A stretch of DNA of 33,108 bases from the NCBI RefSeq assembly GCF_000420245.1, contig NZ_ATUO01000023.1, positions 1 to 33,108 on the forward strand, in the 5' to 3' direction. The translations under genes were made by a program, and so were the position numbers. This document shows, one piece after another, positions 1 through 9,326 of this stretch. Below the pieces are notes generated by a model. That model was not told the origin of the DNA and ran no database searches. It saw nothing but the letters and a program-made list of their open reading frames with translations. Source of the DNA: Psychromonas hadalis ATCC BAA-638 (GTDB lineage: Bacteria; Pseudomonadota; Gammaproteobacteria; Enterobacterales; Psychromonadaceae). Position 1 is the stretch's first letter. The number at the start of each line of letters is the position of its first letter.

Positions 1-177
1 TTGTTATTTGAACAACTGATTCATAATATGTTTTCCATCTACCAACTAAATTCGATGCAAGCGATTGTGGCTAAAAATAACCACGCAACAATCTCGATAA
101 TGGAATCACTTCACTTCAAGCAAGTTAAAAAAGTAGATTGCCGTGGTAGAGAAAGTTTCCTCTATCAATATCCTTAA
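1..177 (+). CDS. GNAT-family N-acetyltransferase, C-terminal fragment
   Basis: An open frame enters from the left edge and ends at TAA 175-177, giving 58 residues. The visible part reads as the last alpha/beta portion of a GNAT (RimJ/RimL-like) acetyltransferase: a segment with NNHATISIMESLHF matches the family pattern in which an Asn and a helix precede the 'lGF' strand, followed by a short terminal strand ending YQYP. GNAT enzymes move an acetyl group from acetyl-CoA to an amine; the substrate cannot be told from this piece. The acetyl-CoA binding loop and the start lie outside the window. It is followed by the purH promoter region. The family call is tentative because only the tail is seen. 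Confidence 0.5.
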   Translation: MLFEQLIHNMFSIYQLNSMQAIVAKNNHATISIMESLHFKQVKKVDCRGRESFLYQYP

Positions 178-220
178 TATCCTCTTGATCCTAAAAATAT
201 TTATAAATAAATAGCTCAAA

Positions 221-243
221 TTCGCATCGTTTTCGGGTAGAAT
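221..243 (+). promoter_or_regulatory. Candidate purH promoter with degenerate PurR-like operator
   Basis: CGCATCGTTTTCGGGTAGAAT lies about 165 bp before purH. The part GTTTTCG matches one half of the PurR operator (consensus roughly ACGCAAACGTTTTCGT), and CGCA stands where the other half begins but the spacing is one base short. TAGAAT (238-243) would be a fair -10 box; no good -35 is seen. Position and resemblance to purHD promoters of enteric bacteria support it; the imperfect operator keeps confidence low. Confidence 0.35.
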
Positions 244-264
244 ACTGCCCCAAGAATGTTGCTA

Positions 265-365
265 AGGAATCGTTACACAATAACTTGCGCTAAATTGTTT
301 TCAAAAAGCCAGAAATGACTGGTTATTTTGAAAACAAAAGCGCAAGTAATTTTGAAGCCAATCCT
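265..365 (+). repeat. 101-bp palindromic dispersed element, copy 1 (purH leader)
   Basis: A 101-bp unit from AGGAATCG to CCAATCCT can fold on itself: CTTGCGCT pairs with AGCGCAAG, TTGTTTTCAAAA with TTTTGAAAACAA, and the inner CCAG with CTGG. A second copy at 19442-19542, in the same orientation, differs at only four positions by hand alignment. The ends are loosely inverted (AGGAATCG against the reverse of the far end), as in a MITE. It lies between the likely purH promoter and the purH start, so it would be transcribed as a long leader hairpin. No transposase is recognised for it here. Confidence 0.8.
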
Positions 366-407
366 AAGCTATTTAGTAATTAATTTAACCGAGGAATGAG
401 TGATAAA

Positions 408-2000
408 ATGGAAACTAGCCGACCGATCAAAAGAGCACTACTGAGTGTTTCTGACAAAGCAGGTATTGTTGAATTTGCACGTGAATTAGCTGAAAAAGGC
501 GTTGAGATTCTTTCTACGGGTGGTACTTGTAAACTACTTGCTGATAATGGCATCAAAGTAACTGAAGTTTCAGATTACACAGGTTTTCCTGAGATGATGG
601 ATGGACGAGTTAAAACACTTCACCCAAAAATTCACGGTGGCATTCTTGCTCGTCGCGGTATTGATGAAGATGTTATGTCTAAAAATGGTATTCAAGCAAT
701 TGATATGGTTGTTGTTAACCTATACCCATTTGCGGCAACAGTGGCTAATCCTGACTGTAAGCTTGAAGATGCAATCGAAAATATCGATATCGGCGGGCCA
801 ACAATGGTGCGCTCTGCAGCTAAAAATCATAAAGACGTAACAATCGTCGTAAACGCTTCTGATTACTCGCGCATCTTAACTGAGATGAATAGCAACGATG
901 GTAGCTTAACGTACAAAACGCGTTTCGATTTAGCGATTGCGGCTTTTGAACATACTGCACAATACGACGGTATGATAGCAAACTACTTCGGTACTAAAGT
1001 GCCAAGTTATGGCGAAAACAAAGAGGGTGATGAAGCTTCTCAATTTCCACGTACATTCAACATGCAATTTCAGAAGAAGCAAGATATGCGCTACGGTGAA
1101 AACGCTCATCAAGCAGCTGCTTTTTATGTTGAAAATAATATTCAAGAAGCCTCTGTTGCAACGGCCACTCAGCTCCAAGGTAAAGCCCTTTCTTACAACA
1201 ACATTGCAGATACAGACGCAGCCCTTGAGTGTGTGAAAGAGTTCTCTGAGCCAGCTTGTGTCATTGTTAAACATGCAAATCCATGTGGTGTTGCGGTTGC
1301 TGGTAGTATTCTTGATGCCTATGAAGGTGCTTACAAAACAGATCCTACCTCAGCATTTGGTGGCATTATCGCCTTTAACCGTGAGTTAGATGCGGACACC
1401 GCAGAAGCGATTGTTTCGCGTCAATTCGTAGAAGTGATTATTGCGCCATCAATCAGTCCAGAAGCAGCACAGATTGTGGCTGCCAAGAAAAACCTACGTC
1501 TACTTGAATGTGGTCAGTGGGACACAACCACCACAGAGTTTGATATTAAACGCGTTAACGGTGGTTTATTAGTACAAGACAGAGACCAAGGTATGGTTGG
1601 ATTAGATGACTTGAAAGTGGTTTCTAAACGTCAGCCAACAGACGCTGAGTTTGCTGATTTACTGTTTAGCTGGAAAGTCGCTAAATATGTTAAATCAAAT
1701 GCCATTGTTTACGTTAAAAACAGTGCAACTATCGGGGTTGGTGCAGGTCAAATGAGCCGTGTTTACAGTGCTAAAGTTGCAGGTATTAAAGCCGCTGACG
1801 AAAACCTAGTGGTTGAAGGTTCAGTCATGGCATCAGATGCATTCTTCCCATTCCGTGATGGTATCGATGCAGCCGCAGAAGCAGGTATTAGCTGCGTGAT
1901 TCAGCCGGGTGGTTCAATGCGTGATAATGAAATTATCGACGCTGCGGACGAACATAACATGGCGATGGTATTTACAGGTATGCGCCACTTCCGCCATTAA
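408..2000 (+). CDS. purH: Bifunctional AICAR transformylase / IMP cyclohydrolase
   Basis: Catalyses the last two steps of de novo IMP synthesis in the cytosol: formylation of AICAR using 10-formyl-tetrahydrofolate, then ring closure. The N-terminal MGS-like cyclohydrolase domain (about residues 1-200) starts with [16 protein letters not shown] and carries STGGT and [13 protein letters not shown]; the transformylase domain follows, with the catalytic KHANPCGVA segment, and ends GMRHFRH as in other PurH proteins. The start at 408 ([12 protein letters not shown]) aligns with family N termini and gives 530 residues against 529 in E. coli. An in-frame ATG at 396 would add four residues, but it lies only one base after the GAGG ribosome binding site (391-394). 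purD follows on the same strand, separated by an unusually long 426-bp gap. Confidence 0.97.
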   Translation: METSRPIKRALLSVSDKAGIVEFARELAEKGVEILSTGGTCKLLADNGIKVTEVSDYTGFPEMMDGRVKTLHPKIHGGILARRGIDEDVMSKNGIQAIDMVVVNLYPFAATVANPDCKLEDAIENIDIGGPTMVRSAAKNHKDVTIVVNASDYSRILTEMNSNDGSLTYKTRFDLAIAAFEHTAQYDGMIANYFGTKVPSYGENKEGDEASQFPRTFNMQFQKKQDMRYGENAHQAAAFYVENNIQEASVATATQLQGKALSYNNIADTDAALECVKEFSEPACVIVKHANPCGVAVAGSILDAYEGAYKTDPTSAFGGIIAFNRELDADTAEAIVSRQFVEVIIAPSISPEAAQIVAAKKNLRLLECGQWDTTTTEFDIKRVNGGLLVQDRDQGMVGLDDLKVVSKRQPTDAEFADLLFSWKVAKYVKSNAIVYVKNSATIGVGAGQMSRVYSAKVAGIKAADENLVVEGSVMASDAFFPFRDGIDAAAEAGISCVIQPGGSMRDNEIIDAADEHNMAMVFTGMRHFRH

Positions 2001-2050
2001 ATTGTTTTTTGCGTCGTGCTTTAGCTCGAACTCGGCGTTGAAAGTACTCA

Positions 2051-2150
2051 CAAATTCTTCGGGAAAGAATTTGAACACCCGTAGGGTGGCCTGAAAGGTG
2101 GAGTACAGGAAGTACGGAATACTTGGTAAACCAAGCTCCGTGCTTTCTCC
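2051..2150 (+). other. Structured, non-coding segment after purH
   Basis: Directly after purH there is a run of hairpins: CAAATTCTT/AAGAATTTG (2051-2073, 9 bp, 5-nt loop), CACCC gta GGGTG (2076-2088), and ACGG..CTTGG taaa CCAAG..CCGT (2114-2141). None is followed by a clear T run, so they do not look like a simple terminator. No credible coding frame is seen. It could be an RNA structure in the purH-purD transcript or the remains of a mobile palindromic element. Confidence 0.45.
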
Positions 2151-2211
2151 TTGATTTCAAACTAAATCACTTAGCAAAAAGACAATTAATCTATTTGAAT
2201 GTGTAGGAATT

Positions 2212-2398
2212 CGGAGGTGATGGCGAATTGAACGGCAGTTCAGGCTAATGAGCGGGTAAGCTCTGCGAACCCTTTTTTTAGCTTCGCTTGTTTTCTTTTT
2301 AAAACAAGGCAGGACTAAAGTCCTACGTCCGAAATAAGATTTGCTTTTGGACGTAAGACTTTAGTCTTGCCTGTTTGTAGCTTCAGCTTACATAAGCA
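2212..2398. repeat. REP-like cluster between purH and purD (long form plus inverted pair)
   Basis: Positions 2212-2290 hold a long-form unit with GGCGAATTGAACGGCAGTTC and GAGCGGGTAAGCTCTGCG, nearly the same as 32266-32340 and the right edge of the window. Positions 2303-2331 (GGCAGGACTAAAGTCC then TACGTCC) and 2349-2376 (GGACGTAAGACTTTAGTC) are two copies of the short palindrome facing each other, a BIME-like pair. A GCTTCAGC motif follows (2381-2388). These belong to the same family as the repeats around the RAYT gene at the right end. They would be transcribed between purH and purD. Confidence 0.8.
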
Positions 2399-2426
2399 TT
2401 AAATAAAATATTTTAAGGTTTCTAAA

Positions 2427-3713
2427 ATGAACGTTCTAATTATCGGTAGTGGTGGTCGTGAACATGCGTTGGCATGGAAAGTGGCACAAAACGAACAAGT
2501 TAAAAATATCTTTGTTGCACCAGGCAATGCGGGTAGCGCACTGGAAGATAAAGTAACCAATGTAAATATCGGTGTTGAAGATATCGACGCATTAGTGGTA
2601 TTTGCAAAAGATAACAATGTTGAACTAACCATTGTCGGCCCTGAAATGCCATTGGTTATGGGGGTGGTTGATGCCTTTCAAGAAGCGGGTCTTGCTTGTT
2701 TTGGTCCGACGAAAGGGGCCGCACAGTTAGAAGGCTCTAAAGCGTTCACGAAAGACTTCTTAGCGCGTCATAATATTCCAAGCGCTTGGTACCAAAACTT
2801 CACTGAAGTTGAGCCTGCATTGGCTTATGTGCGTGAAAAAGGTGCGCCAATCGTAATCAAAGCTGACGGTCTTGCTGCCGGTAAAGGTGTGATTGTTGCG
2901 ATGACATTAAAAGAAGCGGAAGATGCGATTCAAGATATGCTTGCAGGTAACGCCTTTGGTGAAGCAGGGCATCGTGTTGTCATTGAAGAGTTTTTAGACG
3001 GTGAAGAAGCATCATTTATTGTCATGGTCGATGGTAAAAACATCGTGGCAATGGCAACCAGCCAAGACCACAAACGTGTTGGTGATGGTGACACTGGGCC
3101 AAATACGGGCGGCATGGGGGCTTATTCTCCTGCACCAGTGGTCACGCCTGAAATGCACGATCGCATCATGGAATTGGTTATCAATCCAACCGTTAAGGGC
3201 ATGGCGAGCGAGGGTAATACTTACACCGGTTTCCTTTACGCCGGTCTAATGATCATGGCGGACGGCACACCAAAAGTGATTGAATATAACTGTCGTTTTG
3301 GTGATCCTGAAACGCAACCTATCATGTTACGCATGAAGTCAGATATTGTTACTTTGTGTCTAGCGGGTGTAAACGGTGAACTTGAAGGCATGGTTGCTGA
3401 GTTTGATGAGCGTGCTGCTATTGGTGTTGTTTTAGCTGCTGGTGGCTATCCTGCGGATTACAAAAAAGGATTGGTGATCTCAGGTATTCCTACTGAATCT
3501 GAAGGCCTGAAAGTGTTCCATGGCGGGACAACGGTGGTTGATGGTCAGGTAGTAACAAGTGGTGGTCGTGTGCTTTGTGCAACTGCGTTGGGTAATACTG
3601 TGACAGAAGCACAGCAGAAAGCGTATGCACTCGCTAAACAGATCAGTTGGGATGGTATGTTCCATCGTAACGATATTGCTTATCGCGCGATTGCACGTGA
3701 AGCTAAAAAGTAG
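2427..3713 (+). CDS. purD: Phosphoribosylamine-glycine ligase (GAR synthetase)
   Basis: Joins glycine to 5-phosphoribosylamine with ATP to give GAR, the second step of purine synthesis. The 428 residues match the usual length (429 in E. coli). The N domain begins MNVLIIGSGGREHALAWK, typical of PurD; the ATP-grasp region has PIVIKADGLAAGKGV and the metal-binding part VIEYNCRFGDPETQ. The C-terminal domain shows the usual VVLAAGGYP. AGG lies about 10 bases before the ATG. It is probably co-transcribed with purH despite the repeat-filled gap, and is closed by a strong terminator at 3738. Confidence 0.97.
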   Translation: MNVLIIGSGGREHALAWKVAQNEQVKNIFVAPGNAGSALEDKVTNVNIGVEDIDALVVFAKDNNVELTIVGPEMPLVMGVVDAFQEAGLACFGPTKGAAQLEGSKAFTKDFLARHNIPSAWYQNFTEVEPALAYVREKGAPIVIKADGLAAGKGVIVAMTLKEAEDAIQDMLAGNAFGEAGHRVVIEEFLDGEEASFIVMVDGKNIVAMATSQDHKRVGDGDTGPNTGGMGAYSPAPVVTPEMHDRIMELVINPTVKGMASEGNTYTGFLYAGLMIMADGTPKVIEYNCRFGDPETQPIMLRMKSDIVTLCLAGVNGELEGMVAEFDERAAIGVVLAAGGYPADYKKGLVISGIPTESEGLKVFHGGTTVVDGQVVTSGGRVLCATALGNTVTEAQQKAYALAKQISWDGMFHRNDIAYRAIAREAKK

Positions 3714-3737
3714 TCGCTAACACTATGAATACGAACA

Positions 3738-3767
3738 AAGCCGATGTTTAAGCGCATCGGCTTTTTT
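3738..3767 (+). terminator. Intrinsic terminator after purD
   Basis: AAGCCGATG (3738-3746) pairs with CATCGGCTT (3755-3763), with an 8-nt loop and a T run to 3767. It lies 25 bp after the purD stop and just before the convergent leftward reductase gene ends. Confidence 0.85.
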
Positions 3768-3769
3768 GT

Positions 3770-4789
3770 TTAAAGCTCAACCACTAAATCTGAATTCGCT
3801 TTTGTACTACAACTTAGTACGTAACCCTGCTCAATCTGCTCCGCTGTGAGCGCTTCATTACTGCTACTGACAACATCACCTGACACTTTACACTTACACG
3901 CACCACAGATGCCTGATTTGCATGAATAGGGTACTTTAATACCTGCCTTGTGCATTGCATCTAATAAGCTTTGCTGATCATTTGCCATAAACTGTTTGTC
4001 TAATGCAGGAAATGTAATTTGATGATTCACATCTGAAAAAACAGTTTCACCCGCTTTAGTGGCAGCTACAAAACTCTCTTTGTGGAAATAATCCATATTA
4101 AAACCACTTCCAAAAACAATCTCTTCGACAGATTTCATATACAAAGAGGGACCACAAATAAACAGTGTTTGTTTACTGTTATCAGGTACAAGTTGCTTAA
4201 ATAAGTGACTGTCTAAACGCCCTTGGAAATAATCGGGGTTATCAGTCTTCTCTAAAATAAGTGTTAAACGGAAATTACTATGGGTATCAGCAAGCTCTGT
4301 GAGCAGAGAACTCATTATCACATCGCTAGCTTGTCGTGCGCTGTGGATGAAATGGATATTCGTCTTTTTCTGTGTATCAAGTAGATAGCGTGCAATGGCA
4401 AGACAAGGAGTAATTCCACTGCCTGCACTCATTAGCAATAGGTTGTTTGTGGTTTTGTTTGCTTCTAGGGTGAATTTCCCTGCGGGTGCCATTGCGGGTA
4501 ATGCGTGACCTGCTTGTAAGTTATCAAGTAGGTAATTAGATATTTTACCTCCTGGGACGCGTTTGATAGCGATAGTGACGCTATTTGCCTGTGTTGGGGA
4601 GGAGCAGATAGAGTATGCTCGGTATAACAGATTGTTATAATGGTTAATTTCAAAAGTAAGAAATTGCCCGGCTTGAAATTCAAAAGGGCGTTGGTCGAGG
4701 TGTTCAAATTCAAAGGTACTTGCATCACTGGTTTCATCAATACGTTTAATGCAACGTAGGCGCTCAAATTGGTTAGTACTGTTTGGCAT
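3770..4789 (-). CDS. Hcr-like FAD / 2Fe-2S NAD(P)H oxidoreductase
   Basis: A 339-residue electron-transfer flavoprotein of the ferredoxin-NADP reductase superfamily with a fused plant-type ferredoxin. The order is an FAD-binding barrel with YRAYSICSS (RxYS motif, about residues 57-65), an NAD(P)-binding domain with LLMSAGSGITPCLAIAR and FICGPSLYM, and a C-terminal 2Fe-2S domain with CKSGICGACKC and a fourth Cys in VLSCST. This order matches Hcr (reductase of the hybrid cluster protein) and related hybrid-cluster oxidoreductases. No hcp gene is adjacent, so the electron acceptor is not known from context. It could also serve an oxygenase. It converges on purD, with only the purD terminator between them. 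Confidence 0.8.
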   Translation of the reverse strand: MPNSTNQFERLRCIKRIDETSDASTFEFEHLDQRPFEFQAGQFLTFEINHYNNLLYRAYSICSSPTQANSVTIAIKRVPGGKISNYLLDNLQAGHALPAMAPAGKFTLEANKTTNNLLLMSAGSGITPCLAIARYLLDTQKKTNIHFIHSARQASDVIMSSLLTELADTHSNFRLTLILEKTDNPDYFQGRLDSHLFKQLVPDNSKQTLFICGPSLYMKSVEEIVFGSGFNMDYFHKESFVAATKAGETVFSDVNHQITFPALDKQFMANDQQSLLDAMHKAGIKVPYSCKSGICGACKCKVSGDVVSSSNEALTAEQIEQGYVLSCSTKANSDLVVEL

Positions 4790-4840
4790 ACTGTTCTCTA
4801 ATGGGGGAGTTGGTGATTAATAAGTTAAAGAATGGTAACA

Positions 4841-4873
4841 AAAAAAAAGGTGAAACCGAAGTTTCACCTTTTT
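4841..4873 (-). terminator. Bidirectional-looking terminator after hupA
   Basis: GGTGAAAC (4849-4856) and GTTTCACC (4861-4868) form an 8-bp stem around a CGAA loop. A run of A lies to the left and a run of T to the right, so it reads as an intrinsic terminator on either strand. On the minus strand it ends hupA, 46 bp after its stop. Confidence 0.85.
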
Positions 4874-4918
4874 GTTGTTTTATAGATTATCTATTTTAAA
4901 TAGCGACGGGCAGAGGTG

Positions 4919-5194
4919 TTATACGTTAACAGATTCTTTAAGTACTTTACCTGCAACAAAGGCGGGAACATTTGCAGCTTTAATTTGAATCTCGTCACCT
5001 GTTTGTGGATTACGGCCCATGCGTGCTGCACGATGGTTTACTTTGAAAGTACCAAAACCGATTAGCTGTACTGGTTCGCCATCTTTTAGGCTATCAGTGA
5101 TACTTGCAAGAATTTGCTCTAAAGCTGTTTTCGCTTGTACTTTAGTTAGTTCTGATTTTTCTGCGATCTCTGCAACAAGTTGAGTTTTGTTCAT
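4919..5194 (-). CDS. hupA: DNA-binding protein HU-alpha
   Basis: A 91-residue histone-like nucleoid protein that bends DNA as a dimer and compacts the chromosome. It starts [20 protein letters not shown] and has the family signature [19 protein letters not shown] and the arm segment GRNPQTG, with the core ending [14 protein letters not shown]. It is closer to HU-alpha than to HU-beta or IHF in these segments. A GGAAA ribosome binding site lies 8 bases upstream of the ATG. The gene is single, with its own terminator. Its neighbour yjaG and the nearby purHD repeat an arrangement known in enteric bacteria. Confidence 0.96.
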   Translation of the reverse strand: MNKTQLVAEIAEKSELTKVQAKTALEQILASITDSLKDGEPVQLIGFGTFKVNHRAARMGRNPQTGDEIQIKAANVPAFVAGKVLKESVNV

Positions 5195-5351
5195 TTATCG
5201 ATTTCCATATTAGTAATAGTAAAAATAATGTTACTTACCGAAATAATGTATTTCAAGTGCTATTACTAAGTAAAGCTTAATGAGTGTAAAAATAGGATAT
5301 ATCACTTTTAAATGTTCTTATTGTGTTAAAAATCACATTTAAGTTGTTAAA

Positions 5352-5945
5352 TTACTCACTTAAAGCGATGCCAAGGTTAGTCACACCATGGGCTTGCACA
5401 AAATGTTGTATCGATTTTATCAGCTCAGGACTGCGTTCATTGTCTAACATTTTTAATAGTTCTGTTTGAAATTCAAGCTGTTCTATAAAGAGAGCTTGCT
5501 CTTGTAGCATCTCATCATCTAGCTCATCTCCACTTTGTAATTCAATAAAACTAGCAATTGTTGAGAAGCTTGTTTGGCTTGCATTGAGTGCTTCATCGTT
5601 GGATTTGATTAAAAAAGAGTTAAAAGCACAGCTTAAAATAACGCAATGGTCAATGGCAGGGTAAACACCATAAAAATCATGTTTACGGGAATCGGGAATG
5701 ATCTCATCAAAATGCTCTTGTTGAATGGTTAAGTTAACTTTGACGCCTTTCACCGTCATTTTTTCCCAGAAAAGTTGATTAAATTTATCTATCTCATTAT
5801 TTATCTTAGTACCTGCCTCATTTTCAATCGCCTCACAAAAAAGATGAAAATGTAATTTTGTGTGTTCACTAAGTGCCATACAAAAAACACTTTGTTGCCA
5901 GCTTAATAAGTTTTTCAGTTGGTCGTTAATAGGGAGTGAAAGCAT
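5352..5945 (-). CDS. yjaG: YjaG family protein (DUF416)
   Basis: A 197-residue cytosolic protein of unknown function matching the DUF416/YjaG family (196 residues in E. coli), which also lies next to hupA there. The start was placed at 5945 (MLSLPINDQLKNLLSWQQSV) because this aligns with family N termini and has AGGA five bases upstream; an in-frame ATG at 6005 would add 20 residues and run into the terminator region. Features seen are a helical, acidic C-terminal half (EQLEFQTELLKMLDNE) and the SVFCMALSEHTKLHFHLFCE segment typical of the family. No catalytic motif is apparent. Confidence 0.88.
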   Translation of the reverse strand: MLSLPINDQLKNLLSWQQSVFCMALSEHTKLHFHLFCEAIENEAGTKINNEIDKFNQLFWEKMTVKGVKVNLTIQQEHFDEIIPDSRKHDFYGVYPAIDHCVILSCAFNSFLIKSNDEALNASQTSFSTIASFIELQSGDELDDEMLQEQALFIEQLEFQTELLKMLDNERSPELIKSIQHFVQAHGVTNLGIALSE

Positions 5946-5994
5946 ATTTATCCTAATGGCTTGAAATAAAAGATTAAGCATATATTGAATCAAT

Positions 5995-6018
5995 AAAAAA
6001 GCCACCCGAAGTTGGGTG
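5995..6018 (-). terminator. Possible second leftward terminator upstream of yjaG
   Basis: Read leftward, CACCC-aacttc-GGGTG is followed by GC and six T. The 5-bp stem is short, so it may be only a back-up to the stronger hairpin at 6030-6055. Confidence 0.45.
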
Positions 6019-6029
6019 AAAAACAGCTT

Positions 6030-6055
6030 AAAAAAAAGCGACTAGAAAGTCGCTT
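6030..6055 (-). terminator. Intrinsic terminator after fis
   Basis: AAGCGACT (6036-6043) pairs with AGTCGCTT (6048-6055) around a 4-nt loop; read leftward the stem is followed by a run of eight T. It lies about 30 bp beyond the fis stop. Confidence 0.85.
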
Positions 6056-6087
6056 ATGTCTTATTTTATGTTGTGTTAATTAAAGAA

Positions 6088-6387
6088 TTAACCCATGCCA
6101 TATTTTTTTAATTTTTTACGTAACGTACCACGGTTAATACCTAACATGGTTGCTGCGCGAGTTTGGTTACCACGTGTGTATTGCATGATAATATCTAACA
6201 TCGGTGCTTCAACTTCTGCTAATACCAACTCGTATAATTCAGTAGTATCTTGACCGTTTAATTTTGCCACGTAACCTGAAACAGCTTGACGCACTGAATC
6301 ACGAAGTGGTTTTTGAGTTATCTGCCCGGTAGCCGGAATACTGGTTGTTGTGGTAAGTGCTTCTTGAGGAATATTTTGTTCAAACAT
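6088..6387 (-). CDS. fis: DNA-binding protein Fis
   Basis: A 99-residue nucleoid-associated regulator that bends DNA and activates rRNA and other growth-linked promoters. The conserved core [27 protein letters not shown] and the C-terminal helix-turn-helix [20 protein letters not shown] are almost those of E. coli Fis (98 residues); it ends LKKYGMG. It is the distal gene of a dusB-fis operon, 13 bp after dusB, the arrangement conserved in gammaproteobacteria. Confidence 0.98.
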   Translation of the reverse strand: MFEQNIPQEALTTTTSIPATGQITQKPLRDSVRQAVSGYVAKLNGQDTTELYELVLAEVEAPMLDIIMQYTRGNQTRAATMLGINRGTLRKKLKKYGMG

Positions 6388-6400
6388 GGCTATTAACTCT

Positions 6401-7360
6401 TTAATTATTCAAATAAATTTCTAATGTTTTTAACTGCTCGATAGGGCAATCAATGGCATTAAATTGTCGTTTAAAGTGACCAAACTGCGCTTGCGTTTGC
6501 AGATACCAACCAACATGCTTCCTAGCAATACGAGGACCCATTACGTTGCCATAAAAACCATGCAATGCTTGCACATGATTCAGCAAAATATGAGTGACTT
6601 CCTGTTTATCCAAAGGTGCTTTGTGCTCACCTGTGGTTAAATAGTGGTTAATTTCATTGAATATCCAAGGTGCACCTTGTGCACCTCGTCCAATCATAAT
6701 GGCATCTGCCCCTGTGTAATCGAGCACGTATTTGGCTTTTTCTACACTGGTGATATCACCATTCGCAATCACGGGTATGGTTAAATTTTCTTTAATTATT
6801 TTTATTGTGTCGTACTCTGCTTCACCTTTATAAAGGCATTGGCGTGTACGACCATGTACTGCAATTGCTTGGATTCCAGCGTTTTGGGCAATTTGTGCTA
6901 TTTCCAGACCGTTTCTACTTTCAGGATCCCAGCCAGTGCGAATTTTCAACGTCACAGGTATATCAACGGCATCTACGACAGACTCTAAAATTGCTTGCAC
7001 AAGTTTAGGGTGAGGCAGTAGCGCTGAGCCTGCTTTTTTCTTATTCACTTTTTTGGCAGGACATCCCATATTGATATCAACAATCTGCGCGCCTTGTTGC
7101 ACACATAACTGTGCAGCAGTGGCCATTGCATTTGGCTCAGAGCCAGCAATTTGCACGGAGCGAATACCCGATTCGCCATGGTAATCCATTCTTAATTTAG
7201 ATTTTCTGGTATTCCATACACGTGGATTAGACGACAACATTTCAGAAACCGCCATTCCAGCACCTTGCGCTCTGCAAAGTTCGCGGAAGGGGCGATCTGT
7301 TACCCCTGCCATCGGCGCCAAAATAAGTTTGTTCACTAATTGATAGTTACCAATACGCAT
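6401..7360 (-). CDS. dusB: tRNA-dihydrouridine synthase B
   Basis: An FMN enzyme that reduces specific uridines in tRNA to dihydrouridine. The TIM-barrel start [19 protein letters not shown] and TDRPFREL are typical; the active-site Cys lies in [10 protein letters not shown] with the following [14 protein letters not shown] and [13 protein letters not shown] mark the FMN-phosphate region. Starting at 7360 gives 319 residues (321 in E. coli) and aligns with the family; a GTG at 7369 would add three residues and stands better placed after an AGAGA sequence. It is the first gene of the dusB-fis operon. The 143-bp gap back to the prmA stop presumably holds the promoter. Confidence 0.96.
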   Translation of the reverse strand: MRIGNYQLVNKLILAPMAGVTDRPFRELCRAQGAGMAVSEMLSSNPRVWNTRKSKLRMDYHGESGIRSVQIAGSEPNAMATAAQLCVQQGAQIVDINMGCPAKKVNKKKAGSALLPHPKLVQAILESVVDAVDIPVTLKIRTGWDPESRNGLEIAQIAQNAGIQAIAVHGRTRQCLYKGEAEYDTIKIIKENLTIPVIANGDITSVEKAKYVLDYTGADAIMIGRGAQGAPWIFNEINHYLTTGEHKAPLDKQEVTHILLNHVQALHGFYGNVMGPRIARKHVGWYLQTQAQFGHFKRQFNAIDCPIEQLKTLEIYLNN

Positions 7361-7512
7361 ATAAAACACACAATCTCTCTAACTCAAGGCGGCGTAGTGT
7401 ACGCATTTTTGACGACAGAATAAAGGTTAATAATTAACCATTGCGCAATTATTTTGCTTGCAAATTGCCCAATATTCAGATTGATCTCATTTCTGACGCT
7501 GTTTTGCTGGTT

Positions 7513-8397
7513 TTATGAACGCTTTACACCTGATAAACGCGCCCACTCCTCTTTGATAGACGCTTTGTCCATTTCAAACCATTGCCCGTAAATTTCGATT
7601 AATTCAGGTGCTTGCTGTTCTAAAATACCCGAAAGTGCCAGACGGCCCGTCGGTTTGATTAATGCTTCAATGCTTGTTGATAGTTCGCGCAGTGGCCCTG
7701 CAAGAATATTCGCCACTAATACATCCGCTACAATACCCTCGGGAAAATCAGCGGGGAGGTATAATTCAAGTTGATCGGAAACATCATTACGTTGCGCATT
7801 ATCTCGACTTGCCGTAATTGCTTGCGGGTCAATATCGATACCGATAACCCGTTTTGCACCCAATTTAAGGGCCGCAATGGCTAAAATACCCGAGCCACAA
7901 CCAAAATCGATAATTACTTTATCTTGCAGGTCTTGTCCGTCTAACCACGCCAAACAGAGCGCGGTTGTTGGGTGTGTCCCGGTGCCAAATGCAAGGCCAG
8001 GATCAAGCATGACATTCACTGCATTTTCATCAGGTACGGGCTTCCAGCTTGGGCAGATCCATAAACGTTTACCAAATTGCATTGGGTGAAAGTTATCCAT
8101 CCATTCACGCTCCCAATCTTTGTCCTCTAATTGCTCAATTTTATAAGCAAAATTATTGTCTAATAGTGGGCTTGTTTTTAGTATTGCAACAATGGCTGGC
8201 ATATCGGCATCGGCTTCATAAAGCCCGGTAATATCTGTATCTCCCCACAGGCGAGTTTCTCCCGGTAGGGGCTCAAAAACAGGTGTATCCTGTGCATCAG
8301 TAAAAGTGGCAGAAAGCGCGCCATTGCTCATTAACAGCTCACCAATATCTTCAGCGTTTGTTGACGTTGCGTTTAATTTAAGTTGTATCCAAGGCAT
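7513..8397 (-). CDS. prmA: Ribosomal protein L11 methyltransferase
   Basis: Trimethylates several amino groups of ribosomal protein L11 using SAM. The 294 residues match E. coli PrmA (293). The N-terminal L11-recognition domain starts [20 protein letters not shown]; the catalytic domain has [19 protein letters not shown], the SAM motif [20 protein letters not shown] and [12 protein letters not shown] (NPPF-like position). It precedes dusB-fis on the same strand, as in many gammaproteobacteria. It is divergent from the response regulator gene at 8590. Confidence 0.97.
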   Translation of the reverse strand: MPWIQLKLNATSTNAEDIGELLMSNGALSATFTDAQDTPVFEPLPGETRLWGDTDITGLYEADADMPAIVAILKTSPLLDNNFAYKIEQLEDKDWEREWMDNFHPMQFGKRLWICPSWKPVPDENAVNVMLDPGLAFGTGTHPTTALCLAWLDGQDLQDKVIIDFGCGSGILAIAALKLGAKRVIGIDIDPQAITASRDNAQRNDVSDQLELYLPADFPEGIVADVLVANILAGPLRELSTSIEALIKPTGRLALSGILEQQAPELIEIYGQWFEMDKASIKEEWARLSGVKRS

Positions 8398-8589
8398 GCT
8401 TTAAATCCTATTTGTTTAATTTTCAAGGAGGATACAGGGGAAGCGCTCAATATTCCAATTGATTGAAAAGTGGCCATAGTGAGGAGGTCCTCAAAAATAA
8501 AGATGAATTATTGTTTAAGTATTCAAAATTGAGTGTAAATTAGTCTTATTGTAATAAAATTGAAAACGTTCCCTAAATAGGATTTTTGA

Positions 8590-9228
8590 ATGAATAAAAT
8601 TGTTATTATTGATGATCACCCGCTATTTCTACATGGATTAAAATTAACCCTTGAGAGTAGTAATAATGAGGTGTTCGTTTTTGACAATCCAATGGTTGCA
8701 TTGATGCAAATTGAGCAACTGCAACCTGATCTTATTCTAATGGATCTTTGCATGCCAGAGATGGATGGCATTTGCATGATTGATGAACTAACAAAACGGC
8801 AAATATTATCACCCGTTATTGTGCTTTCTGCCTGTGAAGATTATAAAGATGTATTACTCGCGCTACAAAAAGGTGCGATGGGTTTTATTCCTAAATCTTA
8901 TTCACCACAAGATATGCTTGCAGGGCTAGAAGCTGTTTTGATGGGGGATATTTTTATCCCCAGTGAAATAGAGTTACAGTTAGAAGCGCTTGTATTGCAG
9001 GAGAAAAAGAATAAAGCGTTATACCATCTTTCAGGTAGGCAAGCAGAGATATTATTGTTGTTGCAGGCAGGGAAAACCAATCGAGAGATTGCGGCGTTAT
9101 TGTCTATTTCACCAGATACAGTAAAGTTTCATCAGAAAGGGATTTATCAGATTTTAGATGTTTCGGGTGTAAACAGTCGTGCTAAGGCACTGCAAAAAGC
9201 GCTTCAAGTTGGCTTATTAAGCGCTTAA
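8590..9228 (+). CDS. NarL/FixJ-type response regulator
   Basis: A 212-residue two-component regulator. The receiver domain (residues 1-120) has the acidic pair in IVIIDDHPLF, the phosphoacceptor Asp52 in LILMDLCMPEMDG and the conserved Lys in GFIPKSYSP. The C-terminal LuxR-type helix-turn-helix (about 145-205) reads LSGRQAEILLLLQAGKTNRE then SPDTVKFHQKGIYQIL. AGGAT lies 6-7 bases before the ATG. It converges on a hybrid histidine kinase gene, which is its most likely partner, though nothing in the sequence proves this. The target genes are unknown; acs lies 2.7 kb away. Confidence 0.9.
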   Translation: MNKIVIIDDHPLFLHGLKLTLESSNNEVFVFDNPMVALMQIEQLQPDLILMDLCMPEMDGICMIDELTKRQILSPVIVLSACEDYKDVLLALQKGAMGFIPKSYSPQDMLAGLEAVLMGDIFIPSEIELQLEALVLQEKKNKALYHLSGRQAEILLLLQAGKTNREIAALLSISPDTVKFHQKGIYQILDVSGVNSRAKALQKALQVGLLSA

Positions 9229-9252
9229 TCTTGTATTAAATAAGATGAGCCC

Positions 9253-9280
9253 CCCTTCAAATTTGATTTGAGGTGTTTTT
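9253..9280 (+). terminator. Weak terminator between convergent regulator and kinase
   Basis: CCTTCAAA and TTTGAGG can pair with one bulge, followed shortly by five T. It sits in the 98-bp gap where two genes meet. Confidence 0.35.
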
Positions 9281-9326
9281 ATAAAAATAGGCTTAAATGG
9301 CAACGACCTGAGTAGTTACAATAAGA

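Noticed and set aside
930-1274. Antisense open frames within purH, adhE and other long genes
   Set aside because: They are shadows of strongly supported genes and show no family features.
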